Assembly: GCF_016613535.2 (NCBI RefSeq)
Contig: NZ_CP071518.1
Span: 3,869,293 to 3,933,292, forward strand
Length of the DNA stretch: 64,000 nt
Direction of reading: 5' to 3'
Source of the DNA: Lysobacter solisilvae
GTDB lineage: Bacteria; Pseudomonadota; Gammaproteobacteria; Xanthomonadales; Xanthomonadaceae
Shown: positions 1 to 9,342 of the stretch, piece by piece
Layout of the letters: every line of letters begins with the position of its first letter
Position numbering within the stretch: position 1 is the first letter of the stretch
The notes under the pieces: generated by a model
The model's database searches: none
Told to the model about the DNA's origin: nothing
Seen by the model: the letters and a program-made list of their open reading frames with translations, nothing else
Made by a program: the position numbers and the translations under genes

Positions 1-201
1 TCGCTGGCGGGACGGCTGGATCCGGCGACCCACCTGCGCATCCACCGCTCCACGATCGTCAACCTGCGCCAGGTGCACGGCCTGCGCCGCCGCGGACCCA
101 AGGCCATGTCGCTGACCCTGGCCGGCGGCGGTGATTTCGCGATCGGCCCCAACTACGTCGAATCGGTGCTCAAGCTGGTCAACGCGCGCCGCTGGCGCTG
201 A
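1..201 (+). CDS. LytTR-family response regulator, C-terminal fragment
   Basis: The reading frame is open from the window edge to TGA at 199-201 and gives 66 residues. They match the end of a LytTR DNA-binding domain: the RIHRSTIVNL core, in which the family normally has F/LRxHRSxIVN, then the closing beta strands and the NYVESVLKLV stretch. Such domains bind paired DNA repeats and usually follow a CheY-like receiver, which would lie outside the window. The target genes cannot be inferred. Family assignment is fairly sure; the full architecture is not visible. Confidence 0.8.
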   Translation, partial: SLAGRLDPATHLRIHRSTIVNLRQVHGLRRRGPKAMSLTLAGGGDFAIGPNYVESVLKLVNARRWR

Positions 202-302
202 GGCACCACCGCGGGTCCGCGCGAGCGACCGGTCTGCTCGGAAGGACGCCGCGAATGCCCGGCTTCGTGACCGCCGACGGCGGGCCGCCCGGCACGGCCA
301 CG

Positions 303-308
303 TATAAT
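303..308 (+). promoter_or_regulatory. -10 hexamer of ispB, probable leaderless promoter
   Basis: A perfect TATAAT lies only 8 bases before the ispB ATG at 317. Transcription would therefore start at about 315-317, giving a leaderless or near-leaderless mRNA. No good -35 element is seen 17 bases upstream, and there is no Shine-Dalgarno sequence. The hexamer is seen directly; the leaderless reading is inference. Confidence 0.5.
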
Positions 309-316
309 CGCGACCC

Positions 317-1384
317 ATGTCCGGTCCCCCTGCACGCTCCGTGAGCCCACCCGCCCCCGATCATTCCGGCCCGGCGCCGGCCGGCTCCCCGCGTCCGGCC
401 GCCGACCTGCCGACCGTCCAGGCGCTCGCCCGCGACGACATGGCGGCGGTCGATGCCCTGATCCGCCACCGCCTTGCCTCCGACGTGGTGCTGATCAACC
501 AGGTCGCCGAGTACATCATCGGCGCGGGCGGCAAGCGGCTGCGGCCGATGCTGCTGCTGCTCGCCGCCGGCGCGCTGGGCGGCACGCGCGAGGGCCGCAT
601 CGGCGCCGACGCGCACCAGCTCGCCGCGGTCATCGAGTTCATCCACACCGCCACCCTGCTGCATGACGACGTGGTCGACGAATCCGACCTGCGCCGCGGC
701 CGCAAGACCGCCAATGCGGTGTGGGGCAATGCCGCCAGCGTGCTGGTCGGCGACTTCCTGTACTCGCGCAGCTTCCAGCTGATGGTGGAACTGGACCGCG
801 TCGAGGTGATGCGGATCCTGGCCGACACCACCAACCGCATCGCCGAGGGCGAAGTGCTGCAGCTGCTGCACGTGCGCAACCCCGACACCGACGAGGCCGC
901 CTACCTGCGCGTCATCGAGCGCAAGACGGCCGTGCTGTTCGCCGCCGCCACGCGCCTGGGCGCGCTGCTGGCCGGCGCCGACGCAGCCACGTGCGACGCC
1001 CTGCACGAGTACGGACTCCACCTGGGCTACGCCTTCCAGATCGCCGACGACGTGCTCGACTACGCGTCCGATGCGCAGACGCTGGGCAAGAACCTCGGCG
1101 ACGACCTGGCCGAAGGCAAGGCCACGCTGCCGCTCATCCGCGCCATGGCGCACGCCGACCCGGACACCCGCGCGGCGCTGCGCGCGGCAGTCGAGCACGG
1201 CGACACCGACGCCCTGCCCGCCGTCGTCGCCGCGATCCACGCCACCGGTGGGCTGGACTACAGCCGCCAGCGCGCCGTGGACTACGCCCGCGCCGCAGAG
1301 CAGGCGCTGGACGGGCTGGACGACAATGCCTACACCGCCGCGCTACGCGGCCTGGCGCAGTACGCGGTCGGCCGGGATCACTGA
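317..1384 (+). CDS. ispB: Octaprenyl diphosphate synthase
   Basis: This is a trans-prenyltransferase of 355 residues. It condenses isopentenyl diphosphate onto farnesyl diphosphate to make the side chain of ubiquinone. Both aspartate-rich motifs that bind Mg-diphosphate are visible: LLHDDVVDE with its following RRG near residue 115, and FQIADDVLD near residue 240. GGKRLRP near residue 75 is the IPP-binding segment. The first 45 residues are Pro/Ala-rich and poorly conserved, so a later start is possible, but the TATAAT 8 bases upstream supports 317. The chain length (C40) is inferred from family and organism, not from the sequence. Confidence 0.93.
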   Translation: MSGPPARSVSPPAPDHSGPAPAGSPRPAADLPTVQALARDDMAAVDALIRHRLASDVVLINQVAEYIIGAGGKRLRPMLLLLAAGALGGTREGRIGADAHQLAAVIEFIHTATLLHDDVVDESDLRRGRKTANAVWGNAASVLVGDFLYSRSFQLMVELDRVEVMRILADTTNRIAEGEVLQLLHVRNPDTDEAAYLRVIERKTAVLFAAATRLGALLAGADAATCDALHEYGLHLGYAFQIADDVLDYASDAQTLGKNLGDDLAEGKATLPLIRAMAHADPDTRAALRAAVEHGDTDALPAVVAAIHATGGLDYSRQRAVDYARAAEQALDGLDDNAYTAALRGLAQYAVGRDH

Positions 1385-1479
1385 AACCCGGTTCCCGCCT
1401 TCTCGTAGGCTGGGTTGGCTCCTCCAACCCTGAAACCCGGTTCCCGCCTTCTCGTAGGCTGGGTTGGCTCCTCCAACCC
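1382..1479. repeat. Tandem duplication, 2 x 49 bp, starting in the ispB stop codon
   Basis: Positions 1382-1430 and 1431-1479 are identical 49-base copies. The first copy begins with the ispB TGA itself. Each copy contains a palindrome (GGGTTGG, short loop, CCAACCC) that can form a stem-loop, so the pair may end ispB transcription or be a dispersed palindromic repeat. No T tract follows. Confidence 0.85.
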
Positions 1480-1551
1480 AGCCCGGCTCCACCGCGCGCA
1501 CAAAGGGATACGCGCTGGCACTCACGGGCCGGGGCAACGCCACAACCTGAT

Positions 1552-1576
1552 GCCGGGTTGATGAAGCCAACCCGGC
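1552..1576. repeat. Palindromic element related to the 49-bp repeat
   Basis: GCCGGGTTG and CAACCCGGC flank a 7-base loop. It shares the GGGTTG/CAACCC core of the duplicated element at 1382-1479 and lies between the convergent ispB and the dienelactone hydrolase gene. It is probably a third, diverged member of the same intergenic repeat family, and it could serve as a weak bidirectional terminator. Confidence 0.6.
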
Positions 1577-1630
1577 CTGCGTCCGCCCCGTCCTGCGCAC
1601 CACCGCGCGCCCGAAAGTGAGGCGTGCCTC

Positions 1631-2428
1631 CTACTCGGTCGCGAACCGCTCCTCGAAGAACGCGCGCAGCATCTGGAACGCGCGGCGGGCGGCGCGTTCG
1701 TCATAGCGACAGTTGTCCTGCGGGTCGGCCGGCTGGCTTTCGGGCTGGCTGAAACAGTGGCGGGCGCCACTGAAATCCACGAACTGCCAGTCCGCGTGCA
1801 GGCCGTCCATTTCCTTCTCGAAGGCGGCGATGTGGGCGTCGGTGACCGAGCTGTCGTCCGCGCCGTTGAGGACCAGCACCGACGCGCGCACGCCGGTGGC
1901 CGAGGGCGGCAGGTAGGTGCCCAGGTCGCCATGCACGCTGACCACGCCGGCGATCCCGGCACCGCTTCGCGCCAGTTCCAACACCGCCCCGCCGCCGAAG
2001 CAGAAGCCGAACGCGCCGATGCGCGCCGCGTCCACCGGCGCGGCCGGCGCCTGCGCCTGCAGCGTCGCGACCGCGGCCGCCACCCGCTGCCGCACCGTCG
2101 TGCCGCCATCGACATACACCTTGCGGACCTGGGCCAGCGCCTGGGCACTGTCGGCGGGACGCACGCCCTTGCCGTAGAGGTCGGCCACCAGCACGACGTA
2201 GTCGTCACCGGCCACGTCCTTCGCGCGCCCGACGGCCGTGTCGGTGACGCCCATCCAGTTGGGCACCATCACCAGGCCCGGACGCACGGCGCTGGTGGCG
2301 TCGTCGTACACGAGCACGCCGCTGAAGACCTCGCTGCCCACCTTCCATTCCACGGGCTGCTCGCGCAGCGCGGCGAAGGCAGGCGCGGCGGACGCGGCGA
2401 GCAGGAATGCCAGGACGAAACGGCGCAT
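1631..2428 (-). CDS. Dienelactone hydrolase family protein, exported
   Basis: An alpha/beta hydrolase of 265 residues. The start at 2428 gives a clean signal peptide (MRRFVLAFLLAASAAPAFA) and has GGAG seven bases upstream; the longer in-frame extension to 2533 is not convincing. The nucleophile elbow GFCFGGG carries the cysteine typical of dienelactone hydrolases near residue 135, and the catalytic histidine is in GARHCFS near residue 230. The substrate is unknown; many members are general esterases rather than chlorocatechol-pathway enzymes. It lies 175 bases downstream of murD2 on the same strand. Confidence 0.85.
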   Translation of the reverse strand: MRRFVLAFLLAASAAPAFAALREQPVEWKVGSEVFSGVLVYDDATSAVRPGLVMVPNWMGVTDTAVGRAKDVAGDDYVVLVADLYGKGVRPADSAQALAQVRKVYVDGGTTVRQRVAAAVATLQAQAPAAPVDAARIGAFGFCFGGGAVLELARSGAGIAGVVSVHGDLGTYLPPSATGVRASVLVLNGADDSSVTDAHIAAFEKEMDGLHADWQFVDFSGARHCFSQPESQPADPQDNCRYDERAARRAFQMLRAFFEERFATE

Positions 2429-2603
2429 GAGCAATCTCCGGGAGGATCCTGCCCGGATACTGTCATCGTCACGGCGCAGGCGCAGCGGCCTGTATTGGCG
2501 CGAAGCGGCGGGGGCGGATTTCCCCTCGGGCAATGCAGTCCACTCGGCCGTCCGGCAGAGGCCGCCGGCTTCGGCTAGCCATCAGCCTGTCTGCGCCGGC
2601 GCG

Positions 2604-4022
2604 CTAGGCGATCCCCAACCCCGGAATGGCGCTGATCGAGTCGGGATCGTAGCCGGCCAACCGGGCGAAATCCCGGCCGCGGGCCACGTAGTCGCGATAG
2701 GCGCCGAAGCTCGGCGCGCCGGGCGACAGCAGCAGCACGCCTTCACCGTCCAGGGCGGCGATGCCCAGGGCCATTGCCTCCGCCAGGTCGCGCGCGGCGA
2801 GCAGGCTGAAGCCGGCTTCCCCCGCAACCGGCCGCAGCAGGTCATGGATGCGCGGGCCGTTCTGCCCCATGGTGATGATCGCTGCCGGCGCCCAGGCCCG
2901 CATCTCGGCCGCGAACTCCTCCCATGGCAGCCCGCGATCGTGGCCGCCGACGAGCAGCGCGACGCGACGCCCGCGGAAGACGTCCAGCGCCGCCAGGCTG
3001 GCGTAGGGCGTGGTGCTGATCGAATCGTTGACGAAGGTCACGCCGTCGCGGGTGCCGAGCGTCTGCAGGCGGTTGGGCAGCGGACGGAAGCTGGCGGCGT
3101 GTGGCGCGAGCGCGACGGCATCCAGCCCCAGGGCTTCCAGCGCGGCGAGCACGGCGCACAGGTTGCTGCGGTTGTGGCGGCCGGGCAGCGGCAGGCCAAG
3201 CGTATCCATGACGAAGGCGTCGCCGCGATACAGCGCGTCCTCACGCAGGTGCCAGCCCCGTGGCTCGTTGAACCAGTGCACGGAACTGCCCGGCAGCGAC
3301 AGCGTCGACAGGATGGGATCGGCCGCGTTGAGCACGGCGACATGCGGCGCCGCCTGGGTCAGCAGCGTCAACTTGTCGGCGATGTAGCGTTCGTGCGAGC
3401 CGTGCCAGTCCAGGTGCTCGGGAAAGATGTTGAGCGCCACGGCGACGTGCGGCTGCGTGCCGCTGGCCGCGACGTCGCCGGTCTGGTAACTGGACAGCTC
3501 CACCGCCCAGAACTCCGGCTCGACGGGCGGGTCCAGCACCTCCAGCAGCGGCAGCCCGATGTTGCCGACCAGGCCCGTCACGTGGCCGCCGGCGCGCAGC
3601 AGGTGCGCCAGCAGCGCGGTGGTCGTGCTCTTGCCCTTGGTGCCGGTGACGCAGATCGTGTTGCGCGCGGTTCCGCCCGGGTCGGCGCGTTCTGCGAACC
3701 ACAGCGCGGTGCCGCCGATGAAGCGCGTGCCCTGGGCGGCCGCCGCGACGGCTTCGTCCCCATACGGACTGATGCCGGGGGACTTGACGATCACCGCGTA
3801 CGCCGACAGCACCGTGGCGGTGACCTGCGTCTCCACCCGCAGGTGCGCGTCGCCCAGTGCGCGCGCCTGGTCGGCCTCGTCGGCGCTGCACAGCAGGGTC
3901 AGCGGCAGCGCGGGCAGCCGCGAACGGATGGCCTCGTAAGCCGCCCGGCCTTCGCGACCCCAGCCCCACAGCGCGATGCCTCCGCCCTGCGCGGCGATCG
4001 CCTCAAGCTGCGAAATGCGCAC
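2604..4022 (-). CDS. murD2: UDP-MurNAc-L-alanine--L-glutamate ligase (MurD2 type)
   Basis: A 472-residue Mur ligase with the ATP-binding loop GTKGKSTTT near residue 128 and the [11 protein letters not shown] and VNDSISTTP blocks typical of the MurD fold. Its overlap with murL (20 bases at 4003-4022) identifies it as MurD2. In Xanthomonas oryzae MurD2 adds L-glutamate to UDP-MurNAc-L-alanine and MurL then inverts that residue, so D-Glu reaches peptidoglycan without free D-glutamate. The N-terminal region differs from classical MurD, as expected for this branch. The role follows from family knowledge and gene pairing. A standard murD inside a dcw cluster is not in this window. Confidence 0.88.
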   Translation of the reverse strand: MRISQLEAIAAQGGGIALWGWGREGRAAYEAIRSRLPALPLTLLCSADEADQARALGDAHLRVETQVTATVLSAYAVIVKSPGISPYGDEAVAAAAQGTRFIGGTALWFAERADPGGTARNTICVTGTKGKSTTTALLAHLLRAGGHVTGLVGNIGLPLLEVLDPPVEPEFWAVELSSYQTGDVAASGTQPHVAVALNIFPEHLDWHGSHERYIADKLTLLTQAAPHVAVLNAADPILSTLSLPGSSVHWFNEPRGWHLREDALYRGDAFVMDTLGLPLPGRHNRSNLCAVLAALEALGLDAVALAPHAASFRPLPNRLQTLGTRDGVTFVNDSISTTPYASLAALDVFRGRRVALLVGGHDRGLPWEEFAAEMRAWAPAAIITMGQNGPRIHDLLRPVAGEAGFSLLAARDLAEAMALGIAALDGEGVLLLSPGAPSFGAYRDYVARGRDFARLAGYDPDSISAIPGLGIA

Positions 4023-5364
4023 GCACGCGCTCCCACAACGCAGGCGGGATCCGCTGTTCCTGGTCGATCTCCAGCAGGGGCTCGATCCCCAGCTCCGCCG
4101 GGTCGAGCTGCGGGAGGATCTCGCGGGCGAACCGCTCGACCAGCGCGTCCTCGCGCCACTCCGGGCGATGCGTCAGCGCGGTCATCGCGGCGCGGGACTC
4201 GCGCCCCTCCCCCACGCACTCGAAGGGCTTGTGGTCCTGGTATTCCAGCAGCGCGTCGAAGCCGGCGGTCTGGCCCGGGTCATCGAGCAGGTTGCGGCCG
4301 AAGATGCCCACCAGGCGCGGCTTGGACATGAACGGCGCCAGCGCGAGGAACACGAAGTGGCACTTCGGGCACACGCCGCACCAGCGGTTGGCCGGACGCT
4401 CGCCCATGATGTGGAAGTTGCGGTTGCAGCTGGAAAAATGCGCGTCGTAATGATCCTGCCGGGCGAACTGGCGCGCGACGGCCAGTTCGCTCAGCGGCCG
4501 CAGCAGCGAGTAGTAGTGGAGGTCGGCGGCGATCGCCCGTTCCACGTACCCGCCCAGCGCCGCCTCGCAGGCCCAGCCCTTGGACCACTGGTGGTTCACC
4601 TCGCCCGTGCCTTCGATCAGGCTGCCGTAGCTGGCCGAGCGTTCGTTGGAGAACACCACCTGGTCGAAGCCCAGCACCACGGCCGCGAACACCAGGATGG
4701 CCGAGTTCACCGCCGTCACCGGGATGTGTCCGTTCCAGGCGCCCTCGCGGTTGTAGTCGAACAACTGCGGCGCCAGCGCGCGGCCCAGGTTGAGCGTGGG
4801 CAGGCCGGTGCGCGCCGCGCAGGCGCGGATCAGCTGCGAGCCGCCGACCCAGGTGACCGTCTGGGCGACCCCCAGCGTGCGCAGCGCCTCGATGCTGACC
4901 AGTGAATCCTTGCCCCCGCCGATGGCCACCAGCGCCTGATGCGGCAGGCCGAGCGTGGGCGCGGGCGGCGTGGCGCCGGCCTCATGCGGGAAACGGATGC
5001 GGCCGTGCAGGTTCAGGCCGTTGCGGTAGGCGAATTCACCCAGGCCGTTCTCGTAGATGGTGGTTAGCAGCGCCGCGGTGTCGGCATCGATCGTGTAGCC
5101 CTCGATGCGGATGTCGCCCGGCACCGCCGCCTTGTAGTAGCTCACGCCCGCGATCAGGTGCAGCAGCTGCAGCGCGCGCTGCGCGGCGGCCGCGCGTTCC
5201 GCGTCCAGCGTGAAGGGCGCGCCCGGCAGCGTGATCGTCTCGACCAGCTCCGGGCCGTCGTCGAACGCGTACACCAGCTCCGCCACGCCCGTGGCCGCGT
5301 CGAAGGTGCAGCGCTTGAAACGGAAGGACCCGATCGCGTCGCGTTGGAATTTCCACTCGCTCAT
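4003..5364 (-). CDS. murL: UDP-MurNAc-L-alanyl-L-glutamate epimerase
   Basis: A 453-residue protein that matches MurL, the epimerase of the terminal glutamate of UDP-MurNAc-L-Ala-L-Glu. Near residue 165 it has the PP-loop-like GGGKDSLVS, consistent with ATP dependence. Near residue 345 a cluster, [10 protein letters not shown], resembles a metal-binding cysteine group. The start at 5364 (MSEWKFQRD) is preferred over the in-frame ATG at 5427, because the extra residues are low-complexity. Its 3' end overlaps murD2, which implies coupled translation in one operon. Confidence 0.9.
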   Translation of the reverse strand: MSEWKFQRDAIGSFRFKRCTFDAATGVAELVYAFDDGPELVETITLPGAPFTLDAERAAAAQRALQLLHLIAGVSYYKAAVPGDIRIEGYTIDADTAALLTTIYENGLGEFAYRNGLNLHGRIRFPHEAGATPPAPTLGLPHQALVAIGGGKDSLVSIEALRTLGVAQTVTWVGGSQLIRACAARTGLPTLNLGRALAPQLFDYNREGAWNGHIPVTAVNSAILVFAAVVLGFDQVVFSNERSASYGSLIEGTGEVNHQWSKGWACEAALGGYVERAIAADLHYYSLLRPLSELAVARQFARQDHYDAHFSSCNRNFHIMGERPANRWCGVCPKCHFVFLALAPFMSKPRLVGIFGRNLLDDPGQTAGFDALLEYQDHKPFECVGEGRESRAAMTALTHRPEWREDALVERFAREILPQLDPAELGIEPLLEIDQEQRIPPALWERVRAHFAA

Positions 5365-5443
5365 TGTCTTGCTCGATGTCTTGCTTGTTGTTCTTCTGCC
5401 ACGAAGCCCGCGTGTCCGGACCGCCATGACGGCGGCCGGCCGC

Positions 5444-8032
5444 TCACGGACCGATGATGTCCTGCTGCGGCAGTGCGCGCAGGTTGTAGGTGTTGGCCAT
5501 CGCCATGCCGTAGGCGCCGGCGTCGGCGACCAGCAGCACGTCGCCTTCCGCGGTCGCGCCCGGCAGCAGGCGGTTGCGTCCCAGCACGTCGCCGCTTTCG
5601 CAGATCGGCCCGACCACGTCGAAGGCGGTGTCGTTGGCCTCGTCGAGCCGGCTGAGGTTGTGGATGCCGTGCCAGGCTTCGTACATTGCCGGCCGCATCA
5701 GCGCATTCATGCCGGCATCGGCGCCGACCCGGCGCACGCCGTCCTTCTCGATCACCTGGGTGACGCCCAGCAGCAGCACGCCGCACTCGGCGACCAGGTA
5801 GCGCCCCGGCTCGACCACCAGGCCGTAGCGCGGATAGGCGGCCTTGATCTCCTCCAGCCCGTCGCGCCACAGCGCCAGGTCGAAGTCCTGCGCGTCGGGC
5901 GTGTACGGAATCGGCAGGCCGCCGCCGATGTCGATGGTTTCCACCGTGCCGACGTTGTCGGCCAGCCCGGCCAGTTGCGCGTACACCTCGCGCCAGTGCC
6001 TCGGGTTGTCGATGCCGCTGCCCAGGTGCGCATGCAGGCCCGTGATCCGCAGGTCCAGGGTGCGCGCCAGGGCGAGGAAGGCGTCGAAGCGCGCGACCGG
6101 CAGGCCGAACTTCGCCGCCACGCCGCCGGTACGCACCTTCTCGTGGTGACCCTCGCCATGGCCCAGGTCCAGGCGCAGCCACACGCGCTGCCCACGGAAG
6201 ACCTCCGGCCACTTCTGCAGCGCTTCCACGCTGTCGATGGTGACGGTCACGCCGCGGGCGAACGCCGCCTCGTACTCACGGCGCGGCGCGAAGCTGGGCG
6301 TGAACAGCACCCGTTGCGGCAGCAGCGACGGCACATGCGCGAACACGTGATCGAGTTCGGCCTGCGACACGCATTCCAGCCCGAAGCCTTCCTGCACGAG
6401 TGCGCGCAGCAGTTCCGGATGCGGATTGGCCTTCATCGCGTAGAAGCAGTGGCTGATGGCCTCCACCGAACGCAGGGCGCGGGCGCGCTCGCGCATCGTG
6501 GCCAGGTCGTACACGTAGCGCGGCGTGCCCGTCCGCGCGGCATCCAGCAGCGCCGGACGCGCGCCCGCCCACCACGGCGCCGGACGCGCGAGCTTGCCGT
6601 GCGCGATCTCGCGCCAGCTCGGCCCGAACACGCTGGCATCCAGCACCGGCATCGCGCCGCCGCGCACGAGTTCGGCGTGGAGCTGCGGCAGCATGCCGTC
6701 GGCATCGGCCTCGTCGATGACGAAGGTCAGGTTGAGGTCGTTGGACGACTGCGAGATGAGATGCACGCGCTCGCGGCCGAACGTGGCCCAGATGTCGGAC
6801 AGCTTGTGCAGCAGCGAACGCATGCCGCGGCCGACCAGCGTGATCGCCGCGCAGGGCGCGATCACCTTCACCCGGCACACCTGCGACAGGTCGGCGGACA
6901 GCGCCTCGAGCACGTTGGTGGTGACCAGGTTCTCGCTGGGGTCCAGCGACACGGTGACGTTCGTCTCCGACGAACCGATCAGGTCGACCGACAGGCCATG
7001 GCGCTTGAAGCGTTCGAACACGTCGGCCAGGAAGCCGACCTGCTGCCACATGCCGATGCTTTCCATCGACACCAGCACGATGCCGTTGCGGCGGCTGATC
7101 GCCTTGACGCCGGCCACGGTGGTGGCGCTGGCATCGATGCGGGTGCCGGGCAGGTCGAAGCGTTCGGTATCCAGGATCGCCATCGGCACGCCGGCGTCGC
7201 GGCAGGGCGCGATCGAACGCGGATGCAGCACCTTGGCGCCGGTGGTGGCGATTTCCTGCGCCTCGGCGTAGTCCAGGCGGGTGAGCAGCCGGGCGTCGGG
7301 CACCTCGCGCGGATTGGCGGTGAACATGCCCGGCACGTCGGTCCAGATCTCGACGCGGCGCGCCTTCAGCAGGGCGCCGAAGTACGCGGCCGAGGTGTCC
7401 GAACCACCGCGTCCCAGGATCGCCGTGCCGCCATCGCCATGGCGGGCAATGAAACCCTGGGTCAGCAGCATCGGCGCGGCCTGCGTGCCGAAGCGCTCGA
7501 GGAATTCGGCGCTGCTCTCGTGCCGGCAGTTCACCGCCAGGCGCTGCGCCCAGTCGCTGGCGTTGGGCAGCGATACCGCGTCCAGCCACTGGCGCGCGTC
7601 GCACCAGCCGAAGTCCAGGCCCTGCGTGCGCAGGTACGCCGCGCCCAGCGTGGAGGAGAGCAGTTCGCCCTGCGCGAGGACCTCGGCCTGCCAGTCCAGC
7701 GGCCTGGACTGGGCCCGCGGGTCGGTGCCCAGCGACTGCAGCGCCCCCAGGCGCTGGCCGAGCACGGTTTCGGGATCCAGGTCGAGTTCGGCGCAGAAGG
7801 CGCGATGGCGGTCCACCAGCGCACCGATGCGCGCGTCCACGGCGTCGCCCTGGCTGATGGCCTGCAGCTCGTTGGTCACGCCCGACAGCGCCGACACCAC
7901 GACCAGCACGCGCACGTCCTCGTCGGCCATGCGTTTGGCAGCCAGGCGCCCGATGGTGTCCCAACGATTGCGGCGCGAAACCGACGTGCCGCCGAACTTG
8001 AGTACTACCCAGGGACGCGCTCCCGCTGTCAC
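5444..8032 (-). CDS. lysA: Bifunctional aspartate kinase / diaminopimelate decarboxylase
   Basis: An 862-residue fusion. The N-terminal half is aspartokinase (VVLKFGGTSV at residue 9, an STSAAY-like GGSDTSAAYF block near 230, and two ACT domains near 310-450). The C-terminal half is the PLP-dependent DAP decarboxylase: CFYAMKANPHPELL carries the PLP lysine near residue 535, and IDIGGGLPIPY binds phosphate. It joins the first and last steps of lysine synthesis in one chain, an arrangement known from Xanthomonadaceae. The GTG start at 8032 has AAGGAAG at ideal spacing; the upstream ATG at 8152 has poorer support. Fused ACT domains suggest lysine feedback control (inference). Confidence 0.93.
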   Translation of the reverse strand: MTAGARPWVVLKFGGTSVSRRNRWDTIGRLAAKRMADEDVRVLVVVSALSGVTNELQAISQGDAVDARIGALVDRHRAFCAELDLDPETVLGQRLGALQSLGTDPRAQSRPLDWQAEVLAQGELLSSTLGAAYLRTQGLDFGWCDARQWLDAVSLPNASDWAQRLAVNCRHESSAEFLERFGTQAAPMLLTQGFIARHGDGGTAILGRGGSDTSAAYFGALLKARRVEIWTDVPGMFTANPREVPDARLLTRLDYAEAQEIATTGAKVLHPRSIAPCRDAGVPMAILDTERFDLPGTRIDASATTVAGVKAISRRNGIVLVSMESIGMWQQVGFLADVFERFKRHGLSVDLIGSSETNVTVSLDPSENLVTTNVLEALSADLSQVCRVKVIAPCAAITLVGRGMRSLLHKLSDIWATFGRERVHLISQSSNDLNLTFVIDEADADGMLPQLHAELVRGGAMPVLDASVFGPSWREIAHGKLARPAPWWAGARPALLDAARTGTPRYVYDLATMRERARALRSVEAISHCFYAMKANPHPELLRALVQEGFGLECVSQAELDHVFAHVPSLLPQRVLFTPSFAPRREYEAAFARGVTVTIDSVEALQKWPEVFRGQRVWLRLDLGHGEGHHEKVRTGGVAAKFGLPVARFDAFLALARTLDLRITGLHAHLGSGIDNPRHWREVYAQLAGLADNVGTVETIDIGGGLPIPYTPDAQDFDLALWRDGLEEIKAAYPRYGLVVEPGRYLVAECGVLLLGVTQVIEKDGVRRVGADAGMNALMRPAMYEAWHGIHNLSRLDEANDTAFDVVGPICESGDVLGRNRLLPGATAEGDVLLVADAGAYGMAMANTYNLRALPQQDIIGP

Positions 8033-8315
8033 AGACGTGCTTCCTTTGAAATGGAGGGTGGAGGGACGGACGTGTGGAACCGCACAGGCGGCGGCACGCC
8101 CTGCGGACGGTTCCAGCAGGACCGACCCGAATGGCCCGACACTGATGAACAACCGAAATGTCCGCGACGGTCGCCCGCCCTCTAGAATTCCGTATCCGGG
8201 CGGCCCGGCGGCGCAGGCGCCGCTGGGCGGAAGGACGATCCTGGAAGGGGACGATTCCAGAAGAGGATTCTAGTCGAACCCGTCCCCTCCTCCCCGACCG
8301 GATGCGCCCCCCGTG

Positions 8316-9191
8316 ATGAAACGTCGTTATCTGCAGCTGGACGTGTTCGCCGGCCATCCCGGCGATGGCAATCCCCTCGCCGTCGTGCTCGACGCGCAGG
8401 GCCTGGACGACGTCACGATGCAGGCCATCGCGAAGTGGACCCGGCTCCCGGAGACCACCTTCGTCTTCCCCCCGACGCAGCCCGGGGCGAGCTACCGGAT
8501 CCGCATGTTCAGCCCGCGCCGCGAGGTGCCGTTCGCCGGCCACCCCAGCGTGGGCACCGCGCACGCGGTGCTGGAGGCGGGTCTGGCGACGCCGCGCGAC
8601 GGGTTGCTGATGCAGGAAGGGATCGCCGGCGTGCTGCCGCTGCAGGTCGTCGGCGAGGGCCGCACGCGCACCATCGCGGTCCGTACCCCGCGCGCCCGCG
8701 TGGTCGAAGTCGCCTCCGCGCAGGACCCCCGCCTGGCCCCCGCGCTGCGCGGCCTGGCCCTGGGCGCGCTGCCCCCGGCGCTGATGGACGGCGGCCGCCG
8801 CTGGTGGCTGGCCGAACTGGCCGACGAGGCCGCACTGCGGGGCGCCGAACCGGACTGGGACGCCATCGCGCGGCTCGCCCAGGACACCGAGAGCATGGGC
8901 CTGTTCGTCTACGCGCGCAGCACGGACCCGGTCTACTACTACGCGGTGCGGGCCTTCGTCGGCGCGCCCGCGAGGTTCGAGGACGCCGCCTCCGGCGCGG
9001 CCAACGCAACCCTCGCCGCCTGGCTGGCGTCGCGGGACGCGCTGCCCTCCGCGGACGGCCGCTACCGCGTCAGCCAGGGCCGCGAAGTGGGCCACGACGC
9101 GATCATCGACCTGCGCGTGGACGCCGACGGGGAAGTGTGGTCCGGCGGCCGCGTCTGCGACGTGGTCTCGGGCGAGATCGGCTGGGAGTAA
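8316..9191 (+). CDS. PhzF-family isomerase/epimerase-like protein
   Basis: A 291-residue protein of the PhzF/YddE fold. The N terminus YLQLDVFAGHPGDGNPLAVV has the family's F..G.NPLAV signature. LPETTFV carries the catalytic glutamate near residue 47, and the FAGHPSVGTAHA and EDAASGAANATLAAWL blocks are conserved. Members catalyse isomerisation or epimerisation of small metabolites; the substrate cannot be deduced, and there is no phenazine cluster nearby. A GTG directly before the ATG (8313) is an equally possible start. The gene is divergent from the AK-LysA fusion across about 280 bases. Confidence 0.88.
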   Translation: MKRRYLQLDVFAGHPGDGNPLAVVLDAQGLDDVTMQAIAKWTRLPETTFVFPPTQPGASYRIRMFSPRREVPFAGHPSVGTAHAVLEAGLATPRDGLLMQEGIAGVLPLQVVGEGRTRTIAVRTPRARVVEVASAQDPRLAPALRGLALGALPPALMDGGRRWWLAELADEAALRGAEPDWDAIARLAQDTESMGLFVYARSTDPVYYYAVRAFVGAPARFEDAASGAANATLAAWLASRDALPSADGRYRVSQGREVGHDAIIDLRVDADGEVWSGGRVCDVVSGEIGWE

Positions 9192-9342
9192 GCCGGGCGC
9201 GGCGCCGTCGCGGTGGCGACGGGCGACGAGATGGCATCCTTCCTCCACCGGGCCGGAACATTGCCATGCGTGTGGCTTCGCAACCCGAAGCCAGCCCTGA
9301 GGTTCCCCTACCCCACCCCCTTTCCCGCCTCCGGCTCCCCCC

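Noticed and set aside
8313-9191. Phenazine biosynthesis cluster suggested by the PhzF-like protein
   Set aside because: No other phz genes are present; PhzF-fold proteins are widespread with unrelated roles.
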